64,000 nt of DNA from Burkholderia mayonis (GTDB lineage Bacteria > Pseudomonadota > Gammaproteobacteria > Burkholderiales > Burkholderiaceae), in assembly GCF_001523745.2 (NCBI RefSeq), contig NZ_CP013386.1, positions 1-64,000 on the forward strand. The letters are read 5' to 3'. The translations under genes and the position numbers were made by a program. The number at the start of each line of letters is the position of its first letter. Within the stretch, counting starts at the first letter, position 1. Shown here in pieces: positions 1 to 11,401 of the stretch. Below the pieces are notes generated by a model that ran no database searches, was not told the origin of the DNA, and was given only the letters and a program-made list of their open reading frames with translations.

Positions 1-1524
1 TTGACGCCCCAACAGTACGTGACGTGGATCAAACCCTTGGCCCCGATCGCCTTCGATGCCGCTGCGAACACGCTGTCGATCGCCGCACCGAACCGCTTCA
101 AGCTCGACTGGGTCAAGAGCCAGTTCTCGGGCCGGATCTCCGATCTGGCCCGCGATTTCTGGAACGCGCCGATCGAAGTGCAATTCGTGCTCGATCCGAA
201 AGCGGGCCAGCGCGCCGCCGCAGGCGCGACGCCGCTCGCACCCCGCGCGCCGCTGCCGTCCGCAGGCCCCGCGGCGGCGGCCGCGACGGCGAGCGCCGCC
301 GACACCGGCACCACAGCCGCCCCCGGCATCCATGCGGCAGTCGCCGCGGCGCAGGCCGCGCAGGCGAACGCCGCCGCGCTGAACGCCGACGAAGCCGCCG
401 ACCTCGACCTGCCGAGCCTCACCGCTCACGAAGCGGCGGCCGGCCGCCGCACGTGGCGCCCGGGCGCGGCGAACGCGAACGGCGAAACCGATTCGATGTA
501 CGAGCGCTCGAAGCTCAATCCCGTGCTCACGTTCGACAACTTCGTGACCGGCAAGGCGAACCAGCTCGCTCGCGCGGCGGCGATCCAGGTCGCCGACAAC
601 CCGGGCATCTCGTACAACCCGCTGTTCCTGTACGGCGGCGTCGGCCTCGGCAAGACCCACCTGATCCACGCGATCGGCAACCAACTGTTGCTCGACAAGC
701 CCGGCGCGCGCATCCGCTACATCCACGCGGAGCAGTACGTGTCCGACGTCGTGAAGGCCTACCAGCGCAAGGCGTTCGACGACTTCAAACGCTACTATCA
801 TTCGCTCGACCTGCTCCTCATCGACGATATCCAGTTCTTCTCGGGCAAGTCGCGCACGCAGGAGGAGTTCTTCTACGCGTTCGAGGCGCTCGTCGCGAAC
901 AAGGCGCAGGTGATCATCACGAGCGACACGTATCCGAAGGAGATCTCCGGCATCGACGATCGCCTGATCTCGCGCTTCGACTCGGGCTTGACCGTCGCGA
1001 TCGAGCCGCCCGAGCTCGAGATGCGCGTCGCGATCCTGATGCGCAAGGCGCAGTCGGAGGGCGTGAGCCTGTCGGAGGACGTCGCGTTCTTCGTCGCGAA
1101 GCATCTGCGCTCGAACGTGCGCGAGCTCGAGGGCGCGCTGCGCAAGATCCTCGCTTACTCGAAGTTCCACGGCCGCGAGATCACGATCGAGCTGACGAAG
1201 GAGGCGCTGAAGGATCTGCTCACCGTGCAGAACCGGCAGATCTCGGTCGAGAACATCCAGAAGACGGTCGCCGACTTCTACAACATCAAGGTCGCCGACA
1301 TGTACTCGAAGAAGCGCCCCGCGAACATCGCGCGGCCGCGGCAGATCGCGATGTACCTCGCGAAGGAGCTCACGCAGAAGAGCCTGCCCGAAATCGGCGA
1401 GCTGTTCGGCGGGCGCGATCACACGACCGTGCTGCACGCGGTGCGCAAGATCGCCGACGAGCGAGGCAAGGACGCGCAGCTCAACCACGAGTTGCACGTG
1501 CTCGAGCAGACGCTCAAGGGCTGA
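1..1524 (+). CDS. dnaA: Chromosomal replication initiator DnaA (5' end outside window)
   Basis: DnaA is the AAA+ ATPase that binds DnaA boxes and opens oriC. The window starts inside the gene: its first codon TTG reads as Leu within the conserved N-terminal stretch [13 protein letters not shown], so roughly the first 15 residues are missing. A long Ala/Pro-rich linker (about residues 70-150) is typical of Burkholderia. Then come the AAA+ domain with Walker [10 protein letters not shown], Walker [10 protein letters not shown] and the arginine-finger region DDRLISRF, and the C-terminal DNA-binding domain with the DnaA signature around [15 protein letters not shown]. It is followed by a terminator and dnaN. 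Identity is very secure. Confidence 0.98.
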   Translation: MTPQQYVTWIKPLAPIAFDAAANTLSIAAPNRFKLDWVKSQFSGRISDLARDFWNAPIEVQFVLDPKAGQRAAAGATPLAPRAPLPSAGPAAAAATASAADTGTTAAPGIHAAVAAAQAAQANAAALNADEAADLDLPSLTAHEAAAGRRTWRPGAANANGETDSMYERSKLNPVLTFDNFVTGKANQLARAAAIQVADNPGISYNPLFLYGGVGLGKTHLIHAIGNQLLLDKPGARIRYIHAEQYVSDVVKAYQRKAFDDFKRYYHSLDLLLIDDIQFFSGKSRTQEEFFYAFEALVANKAQVIITSDTYPKEISGIDDRLISRFDSGLTVAIEPPELEMRVAILMRKAQSEGVSLSEDVAFFVAKHLRSNVRELEGALRKILAYSKFHGREITIELTKEALKDLLTVQNRQISVENIQKTVADFYNIKVADMYSKKRPANIARPRQIAMYLAKELTQKSLPEIGELFGGRDHTTVLHAVRKIADERGKDAQLNHELHVLEQTLKG

Positions 1525-1553
1525 TGCGCGCGAGGGCTTGTGAATGGCGGAAG

Positions 1554-1584
1554 CGCCCCAATTTAAAAGGGGCGGTTTGGTTTT
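1554..1584 (+). terminator. Putative rho-independent terminator after dnaA
   Basis: CGCCCC (1554-1559) pairs with GGGGCG (1569-1574) around a 9-nt AT-rich loop. The T-rich run GTTTGGTTTT follows. The hairpin lies 30 nt after the dnaA stop and about 100 nt before dnaN, so it may only attenuate read-through. Confidence 0.55.
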
Positions 1585-1685
1585 GAGGCACAATACAGGT
1601 TTGACCGCCTCGCCGGCGGCGGGCCGACGGCCCCCCGGCGTGGCGCTGCGAGGCTTGCAGGCCGTTATTTGAACGAAGGAACTCT

Positions 1686-2789
1686 ATGCAACTGGTCAAG
1701 ACCGAACGAGACACCCTCCTTAGGCCGCTGCAAACCGTGAGCGGTATCGTCGAACGCCGCCACACGTTGCCGATCCTCGCCAATCTGTTGATCACGAAGA
1801 ACGGCCCGGACGTGTCGTTCCTGTCGACCGACCTCGAGCTCCAGATCACGACGCGCGCCGACTTCGGCGTCGGCGGCGACCAGGTCGCGACGACCGTCGC
1901 GGCCCGCAAGCTGCTCGACATCCTGCGCGCGATGCCGGACGGCCAGGTCACGCTGACGCTCGCCGACAAGCGCCTGACAGTCCAATCCGGCAAGAGCCGC
2001 TTCGCACTGCAAACGCTCGCGGCCGACGAGTTCCCGACCGTCGCGCAGGCGAAGGATTTCGGCGCGAGCCTCTCCGTCCCGCAGAAGGCGTTCCGCCAGC
2101 TCCTCGGCATGGTGTACTTCGCGATGGCGCAGCAGGACATCCGCTACTACCTGAACGGGATGCTGCTCGTCGTCGACGGCGACCGCCTGATGGCCGTCGC
2201 GACGGACGGCCACCGCCTCGCGTTCTCGTCGATGAAGATCGAAGGCTCGTTCGGCCGCCAGGAAGTGATCGTCCCGCGCAAGACGATTCTCGAGCTGCAG
2301 CGCCTGCTCGAGGACATCGACGACACGGTCAAGATCGACATCGCGCAGACCCAGGCAAAGTTCACGTTCGGTCAGGTCGAGCTGGTGTCGAAACTCGTCG
2401 AGGGCAAGTTCCCCGACTTCCAGCGCGTGATCCCGAAGGCGCACAAGAACTCGTTCGAAATCGGCCGCGAAGAGCTGCAGCGCTCGCTGCAGCGCGCAGC
2501 AATCCTCACGTCCGACAAGTTCAAGGGCGTGCGCTGCATCATCGCGCCCGGCCAGTTGAAAATCATGTCGACCAACGCCGACCAGGAAGAGGCGCAGGAA
2601 GAACTGGAAATCGCCTACCAGGGCGACACGGTCGACATCGGCTTCAACGTCACGTATCTGCTCGACGTGCTCGCGAACCTGAAGGTCGACACCGTTCAGG
2701 TGAGCCTCGGCGACGCCAGCTCGAGCGCCCTCATCACCGTGCCCGAGAACGACGAATTCAAGTACGTGGTGATGCCGATGCGCATCTGA
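1686..2789 (+). CDS. dnaN: DNA polymerase III beta sliding clamp
   Basis: This 367-residue protein is the processivity clamp that encircles DNA and tethers polymerase III. Its length equals that of the family. It opens with MQLVKTERDTLLRPLQ and closes with the clamp C-terminus YVVMPMRI, which forms part of the protein-binding pocket. Internal signatures such as TDGHRLA and the three tandem clamp folds are visible. GAACGAAGGAACTCT just upstream supplies a ribosome-binding site. The gene lies between dnaA and gyrB, the standard bacterial order. Confidence 0.98.
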   Translation: MQLVKTERDTLLRPLQTVSGIVERRHTLPILANLLITKNGPDVSFLSTDLELQITTRADFGVGGDQVATTVAARKLLDILRAMPDGQVTLTLADKRLTVQSGKSRFALQTLAADEFPTVAQAKDFGASLSVPQKAFRQLLGMVYFAMAQQDIRYYLNGMLLVVDGDRLMAVATDGHRLAFSSMKIEGSFGRQEVIVPRKTILELQRLLEDIDDTVKIDIAQTQAKFTFGQVELVSKLVEGKFPDFQRVIPKAHKNSFEIGREELQRSLQRAAILTSDKFKGVRCIIAPGQLKIMSTNADQEEAQEELEIAYQGDTVDIGFNVTYLLDVLANLKVDTVQVSLGDASSSALITVPENDEFKYVVMPMRI

Positions 2790-2811
2790 CGCGCACGACT
2801 CGCCGGACACA

Positions 2812-2842
2812 CCAAGGGGCGCCACGCCCCTTTGGCGTTTTT
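2812..2842 (+). terminator. Rho-independent terminator after dnaN
   Basis: AAGGGGCG (2814-2821), loop CCA and CGCCCCTT (2825-2832) form a tight hairpin. TGGCGTTTTT follows, ending in a five-T run. It lies 22 nt downstream of the dnaN stop. A second, weaker hairpin (AAACCCG / CGGGTTT, about 2899-2921) lies between it and gyrB. Confidence 0.7.
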
Positions 2843-2951
2843 ATGGCGATTCGGATGCTCGAGCGCCGGCGCACGACGCCGGTCCCCGCAAGGGGCGAAA
2901 AACCCGAGGCGGCCCGGGTTTTCTCGGCAGAAGCACCCCGCCGCCAACTGA

Positions 2952-5450
<2,499 letters not shown>

Positions 5451-5595
5451 GGTGGGTGTCGTAGGACGCCGGAGTATGCGCGACTGGCGTCACAGTTTTG
5501 CGATTGAGCGACAAAGTTGGTGCGACTAGCCTAACTATCGAGCGTCATGTCCTATCCTTGGGGAGCTCAACTGCGGGATCGTAATTGACAGGTTC

Positions 5596-5625
5596 GGCCC
5601 GTGTTTTCAGGAACACGGGCCTTTT
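5596..5625 (+). terminator. Strong rho-independent terminator downstream of gyrB
   Basis: GGCCCGTGTT (5596-5605) and AACACGGGCC (5612-5621) form a perfect 10-bp stem with loop TTCAGG, followed directly by TTTT. It closes the dnaA-dnaN-gyrB block and marks the last recognisable backbone feature before the restriction island. Confidence 0.85.
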
Positions 5626-5788
5626 GCCTTGTGTGCGCGGTGAAGGTCACATTGATTGCCGCGCACGCGACGAAACGCTTTGCGCGTGGGATCTGAGAAC
5701 GTTCAATCCTTATAGCATGGCGGAACGGTCTCCCGACTTCTGACCGTGACGTGTATTGGATCAGCGGGCATCGGGGGCGCACACTTAA

Positions 5789-5818
5789 TTTGACGTCTAG
5801 ACGTCAAAATGCTACGCT
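5789..5818 (+). promoter_or_regulatory. Candidate methyltransferase promoter with perfect 20-bp palindrome
   Basis: TTTGACGTCTAGACGTCAAA (5789-5808) is a perfect inverted repeat. It overlaps a possible -35 (TTGACG, 5790-5795) that is 17 nt from a weak -10 (TACGCT, 5813-5818). The methyltransferase ATG follows at 5850. A dyad covering the -35 and spacer is a classic repressor arrangement. The likely binder is the XRE protein at 8023 or the methyltransferase's own N-terminal winged helix. The palindrome is seen directly; the function is inferred. Confidence 0.5.
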
Positions 5819-5849
5819 CCCCAACCATATACAGCACCCCGAAAATCTC

Positions 5850-6983
5850 ATGTCGTTGGCACCAGGCGTAATCCGTGATTCCATCATTGGCTACCTAGCG
5901 ATGGTCGGAGGAGACGCATCGACAAGCGAGATCGTCGCGGCAGTAACCAGAACAGTTGGGGCTGTTCCGACCTCGTCGGTTAGGTCATACCTCAGCCTCA
6001 ATACGCCCGGCACGTTTGAGCGAGTAGGCCGAGGACGGTATCGCTTGCAGAGTTCAACGCTCCTTGAACACCACACCAAGGCCGAAGGGAAAGCGTTGAC
6101 CATAGGTAAAGCAAAGCTCTACCAAGACGACTGCTTTGATTGGCTCGCAAGCCAAAAACCTCGATCCGTTCAAGCAGTCGTAACAGACCCTCCGTATGGC
6201 TTGGTTGAATACACAGCCAAAGAGACTGCAAAATTACGAGCAGGCAACAAGGGGGGGATCTGGCGTATTCCCCCGTCGTTTGATGGTCATCAACGCGCCC
6301 CTCTCCCCCGCTTCACGGTATTGACCGAAGCAGACAGGCAGGCGCTTCACGCATTCTTCAAGCGTTTCGGCACCCTGATTGCAAAGGTCGTCGTGCCTGG
6401 GGCCAATGTCGTGATCGCATCGAATCCGTTGCTCGCTCACATCGTGGCCGAAGCGATGGGCCAGGCAGGATTAGAACTGCGCGGCTACATTGCCCGTCAG
6501 GTAATGACCATGCGAGGCGGCGACCGCCCCAAGAACGCACATGTCGAGTTCGACAACGTCTCAGTCATGCCGCGGTCGCAGTGGGAGCCTTGGGTGGTAT
6601 TGCGCGCGCCCATTGAGGGGCGCGTCCAAGACAACCTCCGCCAATGGGGGACGGGAGGGTTCCGCCGCCCCACAGCCGACCGGCCTTTTGGCGACTTGAT
6701 CAAGTCACACCCAACGCCTGCCGGCGAGAAGAAAATCGCACCGCACCCATCACTAAAACCCCAAGCGTTCATGCGCCAAGTGGTTCGCGCGGTGCTGCCG
6801 CTCGGTGAGGGAACGGTTTTGGATCCATTTATGGGGGCTGGATCAACGCTGGCTGCCGCCAATGCCGTTGGCTACGATAGTTGTGGCGTCGAACTGGATC
6901 AACAGTTTTTCGAGTTGGCAACCGAGGCCGTACCGAAACTCGCCGCACTTCCGGCGAAAGATGCACAAGCGAACCTGTTCTAG
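5850..6983 (+). CDS. Type II DNA methyltransferase with N-terminal winged-helix-like domain
   Basis: This 377-residue protein should methylate adenine N6 or cytosine N4 in a recognition site and so protect host DNA. The catalytic motif IV TDPPYGL (about residues 112-118) comes before the SAM-binding motif DPFMGAGST near residue 330, which is the beta-class order. Residues 1-65 look like a winged helix of the kind used for DNA binding (VGGDASTSEIVAAV, then FERVGRGRYRL). The ATG at 5850 was chosen because the upstream in-frame extension crosses the palindromic promoter. It ends 4 bp before the convergent putative endonuclease. Base composition is lower in GC than the flanks. The target site cannot be read from sequence. 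Confidence 0.85.
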   Translation: MSLAPGVIRDSIIGYLAMVGGDASTSEIVAAVTRTVGAVPTSSVRSYLSLNTPGTFERVGRGRYRLQSSTLLEHHTKAEGKALTIGKAKLYQDDCFDWLASQKPRSVQAVVTDPPYGLVEYTAKETAKLRAGNKGGIWRIPPSFDGHQRAPLPRFTVLTEADRQALHAFFKRFGTLIAKVVVPGANVVIASNPLLAHIVAEAMGQAGLELRGYIARQVMTMRGGDRPKNAHVEFDNVSVMPRSQWEPWVVLRAPIEGRVQDNLRQWGTGGFRRPTADRPFGDLIKSHPTPAGEKKIAPHPSLKPQAFMRQVVRAVLPLGEGTVLDPFMGAGSTLAAANAVGYDSCGVELDQQFFELATEAVPKLAALPAKDAQANLF

Positions 6984-6987
6984 CTTT

Positions 6988-7734
6988 CTACCGCGTTACC
7001 TTGTAAATCCACCCGGCCCTTAACTTCTGGACGCCATTTCTGTCCAGAGTTGCGGTCCTGGTGCCTAACGTCCCGCGTGCGTTACTACGGAAATCAGACT
7101 CGACTACCTGGGCCAGATAGACCTCCGTGAAACGCATTGGCTGTCGCTCAGACGCCGGCTCGGTGGTGGAATCCACCTCATAGACAAACACACACATCCA
7201 CTGCGCGCGTGCGCCGTGTGTATCGACCGCCCCTCCCGCCTTCCGTGTGGTCTTGATCTCGACTCCATCGGCCCCCGACGCAACAGCATCGTTCGCATAT
7301 CGCGCCCGAAGAATCAAATCTGGATGCCCGTTAAAATGCTTGTTTTCGACTAGGGAACGCGAAAACTTAGCTAGGGATGCAGTGATCATATCGGAAATCA
7401 AACCCGACATTGCTGCCGGTCGCATCATGTCGTCCAACCGATGCAGTCCCTTTGCGGACAGCAGTGAGTTCACATCGTAGAAAAAATCGTAGATGTCCTG
7501 CATCGCGTGCTCGAAGTCACTAATTCGGAGCGCAAACGGCAGATCAGGATCGGGGTTGAAGGCATCTCTATCGATTTCTGCTTTTGTAGTCAAAAATGGT
7601 CTCCGGTAGGCCGAAAGGCCGGAATCCGAGATGTTACACGCATCGCCCCAAAACCGTGACGACCTGCCGCCCAGCCTCACGGTGAGGTAGTTCTGGCAGG
7701 GCGTCTCCGGCATGCAACACGATCTACCATTCAT
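6988..7734 (-). CDS. Probable type II restriction endonuclease (PD-(D/E)xK-like)
   Basis: This 248-residue protein is not recognised by name. Near residues 145-165 it has HPDLILR, a spacer, then GVEIKTTRK, which fits the PD...ExK nuclease core. An extended Asp/Glu pair plus Lys would bind Mg and cleave DNA. It is tail-to-tail with the methyltransferase (4-bp gap), a common type II restriction-modification layout. An internal ATG at 7713 is an alternative start. The nuclease fold and the restriction role are inferred from motif and neighbour. Confidence 0.65.
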   Translation of the reverse strand: MNGRSCCMPETPCQNYLTVRLGGRSSRFWGDACNISDSGLSAYRRPFLTTKAEIDRDAFNPDPDLPFALRISDFEHAMQDIYDFFYDVNSLLSAKGLHRLDDMMRPAAMSGLISDMITASLAKFSRSLVENKHFNGHPDLILRARYANDAVASGADGVEIKTTRKAGGAVDTHGARAQWMCVFVYEVDSTTEPASERQPMRFTEVYLAQVVESDFRSNARGTLGTRTATLDRNGVQKLRAGWIYKVTR

Positions 7735-8022
7735 ATAAAGACGGGCAGTATCAATGGCTTACGATCGCACTCTGCGTATCCCTGATTCGCCATCAGCCTC
7801 AAGAAAAAGCTGCCGTCCCGCAAGGACTTTGCGTACCTCAGCCTTAGTTCGAACTCTGCCGCCGCTCCATCGCAAACGAAGCGCCACCACGTAGAAATTT
7901 CGTATGCCCTTTGGCTAATCCTTCGTCGAATCCCGTTTGGGCGATCACAGAATCGATAAACTGATTATGTGCTTCCGGCAAAAATCAACAGTGTTCATTT
8001 CTCGAATTCCACTTTCTTCGCC
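7735..8022. other. Spacer between endonuclease and XRE regulator
   Basis: 288 bp with no supportable gene. It should hold the endonuclease promoter (leftward) and the XRE promoter (rightward). I see no second copy of the 5789-5808 palindrome here. Confidence 0.5.
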
Positions 8023-8418
8023 ATGGATTTCTCGGACCGCCTCGCCATGCTGCGCAAGCAGAGAGGTTTAACCCAGCAACAACTCGCCGATCGTACCAAC
8101 GTCCACTTGGTACAAGTCAACCGCTACGAAGCGGGAGCGAGCCGCCCAGCCGTTGACGTGGTCAAGCGGCTCGCCGTCGCGCTGTCTGTTAGCGCCGACG
8201 CGTTGCTGTTTGACGAGGACGAATATGGGCCAGATGAAGATTTTCGCTTGCTGTTCGATGGACTACGCATCTTGACGGATCAGGAAAAAAACGTCGTCAA
8301 ATCGGTCCTTGAAGCAATGCTTCTCAAGCATCGGATATCGGCGTGCAAACCAGCTATCTCGGCGAACGAGAAAATTGCGTCGATCGATATAACAGCATCA
8401 GGGAAGGGTAACCAGTAA
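8023..8418 (+). CDS. XRE-family helix-turn-helix regulator of the restriction island
   Basis: This 131-residue protein has an N-terminal Cro/C1-type HTH (RLAMLRKQRGLTQQQLADRT, then VNRYEAGASRP) and a C-terminal tail of unknown function. The start at 8023 (MDFSDRL) puts the HTH at the usual N-terminal position. An upstream in-frame ATG at 7969 would add 18 unlikely residues. XRE proteins next to type II systems often act as controller proteins that delay endonuclease expression. Its last 21 bp overlap the truncated end of the opposing cytochrome b561 gene, so the island junction falls here. Confidence 0.75.
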   Translation: MDFSDRLAMLRKQRGLTQQQLADRTNVHLVQVNRYEAGASRPAVDVVKRLAVALSVSADALLFDEDEYGPDEDFRLLFDGLRILTDQEKNVVKSVLEAMLLKHRISACKPAISANEKIASIDITASGKGNQ

Positions 8419-8748
8419 TAGCGCGGGCCGCATGGGCTGCCACCCAACCACCGGCATCGCGATCATCAGCGCATACAACGCGAGATGCGACCCATGCGCA
8501 GCAAATTTCTGCCACCCCGGCATATCCGAAGGCAGCGCCGGCGGCCGCGAGCTCAGCCGCACCACAACCCGCACGCAAGCCAACACCAGCACCGCCACCC
8601 CAAGCGGCTTATGAATCGCAATCAACACCGCATGCCGCTCCGACACCGACGCGACCATCCCCGCGCCGATAAAAAACTTCGAAACGATCATCGCCGTCAT
8701 CACCCAATGCAGCAGCCGCGCGAGGGAACTGAACGTGGTCTTCATCAT
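8398..8748 (-). pseudogene. Cytochrome b561 family protein, 3'-truncated
   Basis: Membrane cytochromes b561 carry two hemes in four helices and pass electrons across the inner membrane; family members are about 175-185 residues. This one starts normally (LARLLHWVMTAMIVSKFFIG, IHKPLGVAVLVLACVRVVVR, then LALYALMIAMPVVGW, helices 1-3). After PVVGW it runs into a short unrelated tail and stops at 116 residues, so helix 4 and its ligand are lost. The break coincides with the right edge of the restriction island. It starts 3 bp after the stop of the catalase-family gene, so the two were one operon. Confidence 0.75.
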
Positions 8749-8751
8749 CGT

Positions 8752-9821
8752 TTATATGAACGAACGCGCAGCGCCAGGAATGCCCGCCTCTTCGCTCGTG
8801 CGGCGCAGATACGAATCCGCATACGCCACCGAGCGCGCGGCGAGCAGCGGGTCGCCCGACGCCCGGATGCCGTCGGGCAGGATCGTCTGGTCGTAATTGA
8901 CGTCGCGGCACGGTCCGCTGCCCTGCGACTCCACGCGGTCGAGCACGATCGTGCCCGCATCGATCGTCGTGCGATTCGCGGGCCACGCGCGCGTCGCGTC
9001 GTCGAGCGGATCGCCCGGCTCCGCGAGCGTGATCAGCAAATGCCAGCGCTGCGACCCCAACGCCATGCGCCGCGTCAGATCCTCTTGCAGCACGTTCGGA
9101 TCGCCGGCCTTCGCAACATCGCCCGCGCCGGCCGTCCGTTCCGGCGCGACGCGCCACCGCACCGCCTGCCGCCGCACCGCCGCATTGACGAGACAGAACG
9201 CGTTCAGACTGTAATACGTCTCGGTGACGTAGCTCGCGCTCGGCCTCGCCGTCTTCGCCCACGCACGGAACGCGGCCATCACCGGATGCGCGTCGAAGAA
9301 CGCCTCGAGCTTCGCCGGATCGGGCTTGCCCGTCTTCGGATCGGGCCGCCCCGCGACCGTCTGCTCGTAAAATGCGCGCGTCGTCGCCACCGGAAACACC
9401 GGCATGCCATTCATCCCCGTGCGCCATTGCTCGCCGTCGGGCGCGGTCAGGCGCAGCGCGAGGCTGCGGATCGGCACGCTATTGTCCGGCGCGTACGGAT
9501 TGCCGCCCGGCAGCGCGAAACGTCCGACCACCGGCGTGCGCGCCGCCGCAAAAAAGGGCGCGGTCGAGTAAGCACTCGTTGCACCGCTGCCTTCGAAATA
9601 GCCCGTCACGCATACGCCTTTCGCGTGATTGCGCCGGCAGACCGGATACAGGCCGCCGTTGCGCTGCAATGCGTCGACGAGCCGATGCGGCGTCAGCCGA
9701 TGCGGCGCGAGCCAGCCGCCGACGTAGCCGAACGATGCCGTGACGCAGCCACCGCGCGGCCGATCAGCGCCCACCGCCGGCCGCGCGCCGGCGCGGCCGG
9801 CGGTGTTGAAGGGTGTTCCAT
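8752..9821 (-). pseudogene. Catalase-family (SrpA-like) protein with N-terminal frameshift
   Basis: The frame from about 9740 down to 8752 encodes a catalase-core, heme-binding type protein (GGLYPVCRRNHAKGVCVTGYFEGSG split over its start, later RFALPGGNPYAPD and MPVFPVATTRAFYEQ). The expected N-terminus lies in another frame: ATG at 9821, MEHPSTPPAAPARGRRWALI, leading into a hydrophobic membrane anchor. Near 9744 one G appears to be missing on the coding strand; restoring it gives ...AVAAVTASFGYVGGWLA in a single frame. Translation could instead begin at another in-frame codon, but without the anchor. Such proteins usually sit with cytochrome b561 and an ECF sigma factor, as here. Confidence 0.7.
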
Positions 9822-10181
9822 CGTGTACGCTCCCGACCATGAGGTCCTGTGTCGAACGCGCGTATGACGGACCGTCGCACGGTTTATTCCATGAAGATTT
9901 TTTTCGCGCATCGCGTGAGGCACGCGCCGCGCCGTCGGCCTCGAGATCGCGGAATCGACGCGATCGACTCGTCCGCCCGCACGCTGCCGAACGCTCACCG
10001 GGGGTGCGCTTGCCCGCAAGCGTGGAATAGACCGGCACGCCGATTCGTTTACTTGCAGTATCTCCTTGCGCGGAGCGACGCGTCGCGAAACGCGCTCGCA
10101 AACATCGATAACGACAGGCTGGACGACGCCGGCCGACACGCCGCGCGTCGACATTCCGGGGTGTCCATTCAGAGCCCTATC
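9822..10181. other. Intergenic between catalase-family gene and secreted protein
   Basis: 360 bp with no supportable gene. It must contain the divergent promoters of the catalase-family gene and the secreted protein at 10182. No sigma or anti-sigma coding sequence could be recognised in it. Confidence 0.4.
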
Positions 10182-10643
10182 ATGAACAAGCTGATCCGTT
10201 GCGGAACTGCGCTGATTTGCGCAGGCCTTTCCGCGTCCGCATGCGCGCAAACCTATGACGGCTCGACCGCGCCGATCGACACGTCCGATTGCCTGGCAGT
10301 CACCGGGCAGGCGGAAATCGACGGCACGATGCAGCAGGTCGTCGGACGCGCGTGCCGGCAAAGCGACGGAACATGGCAGCTCGTCCAGAACGAGGACGGC
10401 AGCGTGCTGTGGTATCCCGTCGCCGCGTACCCGTATCCCGATCCGTGGTACTGGGGCACGCCGTTCTTCGTCGGCGCGGACACGACCTTCATCTTCGTCG
10501 ACCGCTTCCACCACTTCCATCGGTTCCATCATTTTCATCCAATGACGCCAAGCCACATCGGCCCGCCGATGGGCAGCGGCTTTCATCACGGGACGTCGCA
10601 CGGCCGCGGCATGAGCGGATCCGGCGGAATGCTGCGGCGCTAG
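10182..10643 (+). CDS. Secreted protein with 17-kDa-antigen-like motif and His-rich tail
   Basis: A 153-residue protein with an N-terminal signal peptide (LIRCGTALICAGLSASACA, likely cut after ACA). Residues 35-70 contain GTMQQVVGRACRQSDGTWQL, resembling the C-terminal motif of RT0821/Lpp0805-type 17-kDa surface antigens. A W/Y/P-rich section follows (WYPVAAYPYPDPWYWG), then a His/Phe cluster (DRFHHFHRFHHFHP) that could bind metal. The 10182 start was chosen because it opens the signal peptide; the longer upstream frame has no such logic. Envelope localisation is supported by the sequence; a metal role is only a guess. Confidence 0.65.
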   Translation: MNKLIRCGTALICAGLSASACAQTYDGSTAPIDTSDCLAVTGQAEIDGTMQQVVGRACRQSDGTWQLVQNEDGSVLWYPVAAYPYPDPWYWGTPFFVGADTTFIFVDRFHHFHRFHHFHPMTPSHIGPPMGSGFHHGTSHGRGMSGSGGMLRR

Positions 10644-10890
10644 CGCGCCAAACGAACGAAACAGCGCGTATGCAATCTCCCGCCGCGGGCATCGTCCCGC
10701 GGAGCGCACCGATCGCGGTTCCCGCGCCGGAACGTGACGAGCGCACGTGACATCCATGTCCTCACGGTACGCGGAAGCGATCGCCGCATCCGGTTTCGTT
10801 TCCGCGCGCCGCCTGTCCATCATTTGGGAGGAACCGTATGAAGATCATCACGAGAGGATGGCGTGCCGCCAACGCATCGTCCCGATAATC

Positions 10891-11258
10891 GATATGAATA
10901 CCGAATCCAAAATCGATGCGATGAGCGCACACGATCCCGTTCCGTCGTATCAGGCGCGACGCGCGCCGAATTGCGCGGCTTGCTCGAACAGAAACTCGAT
11001 CAGTTGCCGTACGCGTTTCGGATCGTGTTCGTGCTGCGTTCGGTCGAGGAACTGAGCGTCGACGAAACCGCGAGCTGCCTCGGCATTCCCGAGGCGACGG
11101 TGCGCAGCCGTCATTTCCGCGCGAAGAACCTGCTGCGCAAGGCGCTCGCCCGCGAAGTCGATCTGGCCGAGCGCGACGTGCTTGAATTCGGCGGCGGCGA
11201 TTGCGATCGTCTCGTCGCGGCGGTCATGCGACGGCTGACGAGCGAATCAGAACGATAG
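10891..11258 (+). pseudogene. Remnant of an ECF sigma-70 factor (region 4 only, frameshifted)
   Basis: The 3' part encodes a recognisable sigma region 4: AELRGLLEQKLDQLPYAFR, FVLRSVEELSVDETASCLG and IPEATVRSRHFRAKNLLR, the -35-binding helix-turn-helix. Just upstream, MNTESKIDAMSAHDPVPSYQ reads in another frame; a 1-nt loss (or 2-nt gain) near 10953-10956 separates them. Region 2, which binds the -10 element and core polymerase, is not found upstream. The gene therefore cannot make a working sigma factor. In related clusters such a factor drives the catalase/cytochrome b561 pair. Confidence 0.65.
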
Positions 11259-11401
11259 CCTCGGCTGCCGGCTGAGGCGACGCTGCGCAGGCGAAATCAC
11301 GCGAGACGACGACGATCGAATGCATGCCGTGCGAACGTGCATGCGGGCGCGCGTCACCCGCGTACCGCATGCCGATCGACGAATACCATGCGCGCGGCCG
11401 C

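Larger units (their letters stand above)
5451..5849. other. Intergenic gyrB to methyltransferase: terminator, junction, operator
   Basis: No gene is seen. The segment holds the gyrB terminator (5596-5625), the unresolved left edge of the restriction island (somewhere in 5640-5780) and the palindromic promoter region of the methyltransferase. Sequence becomes visibly less GC-rich towards its right end. Confidence 0.6.
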
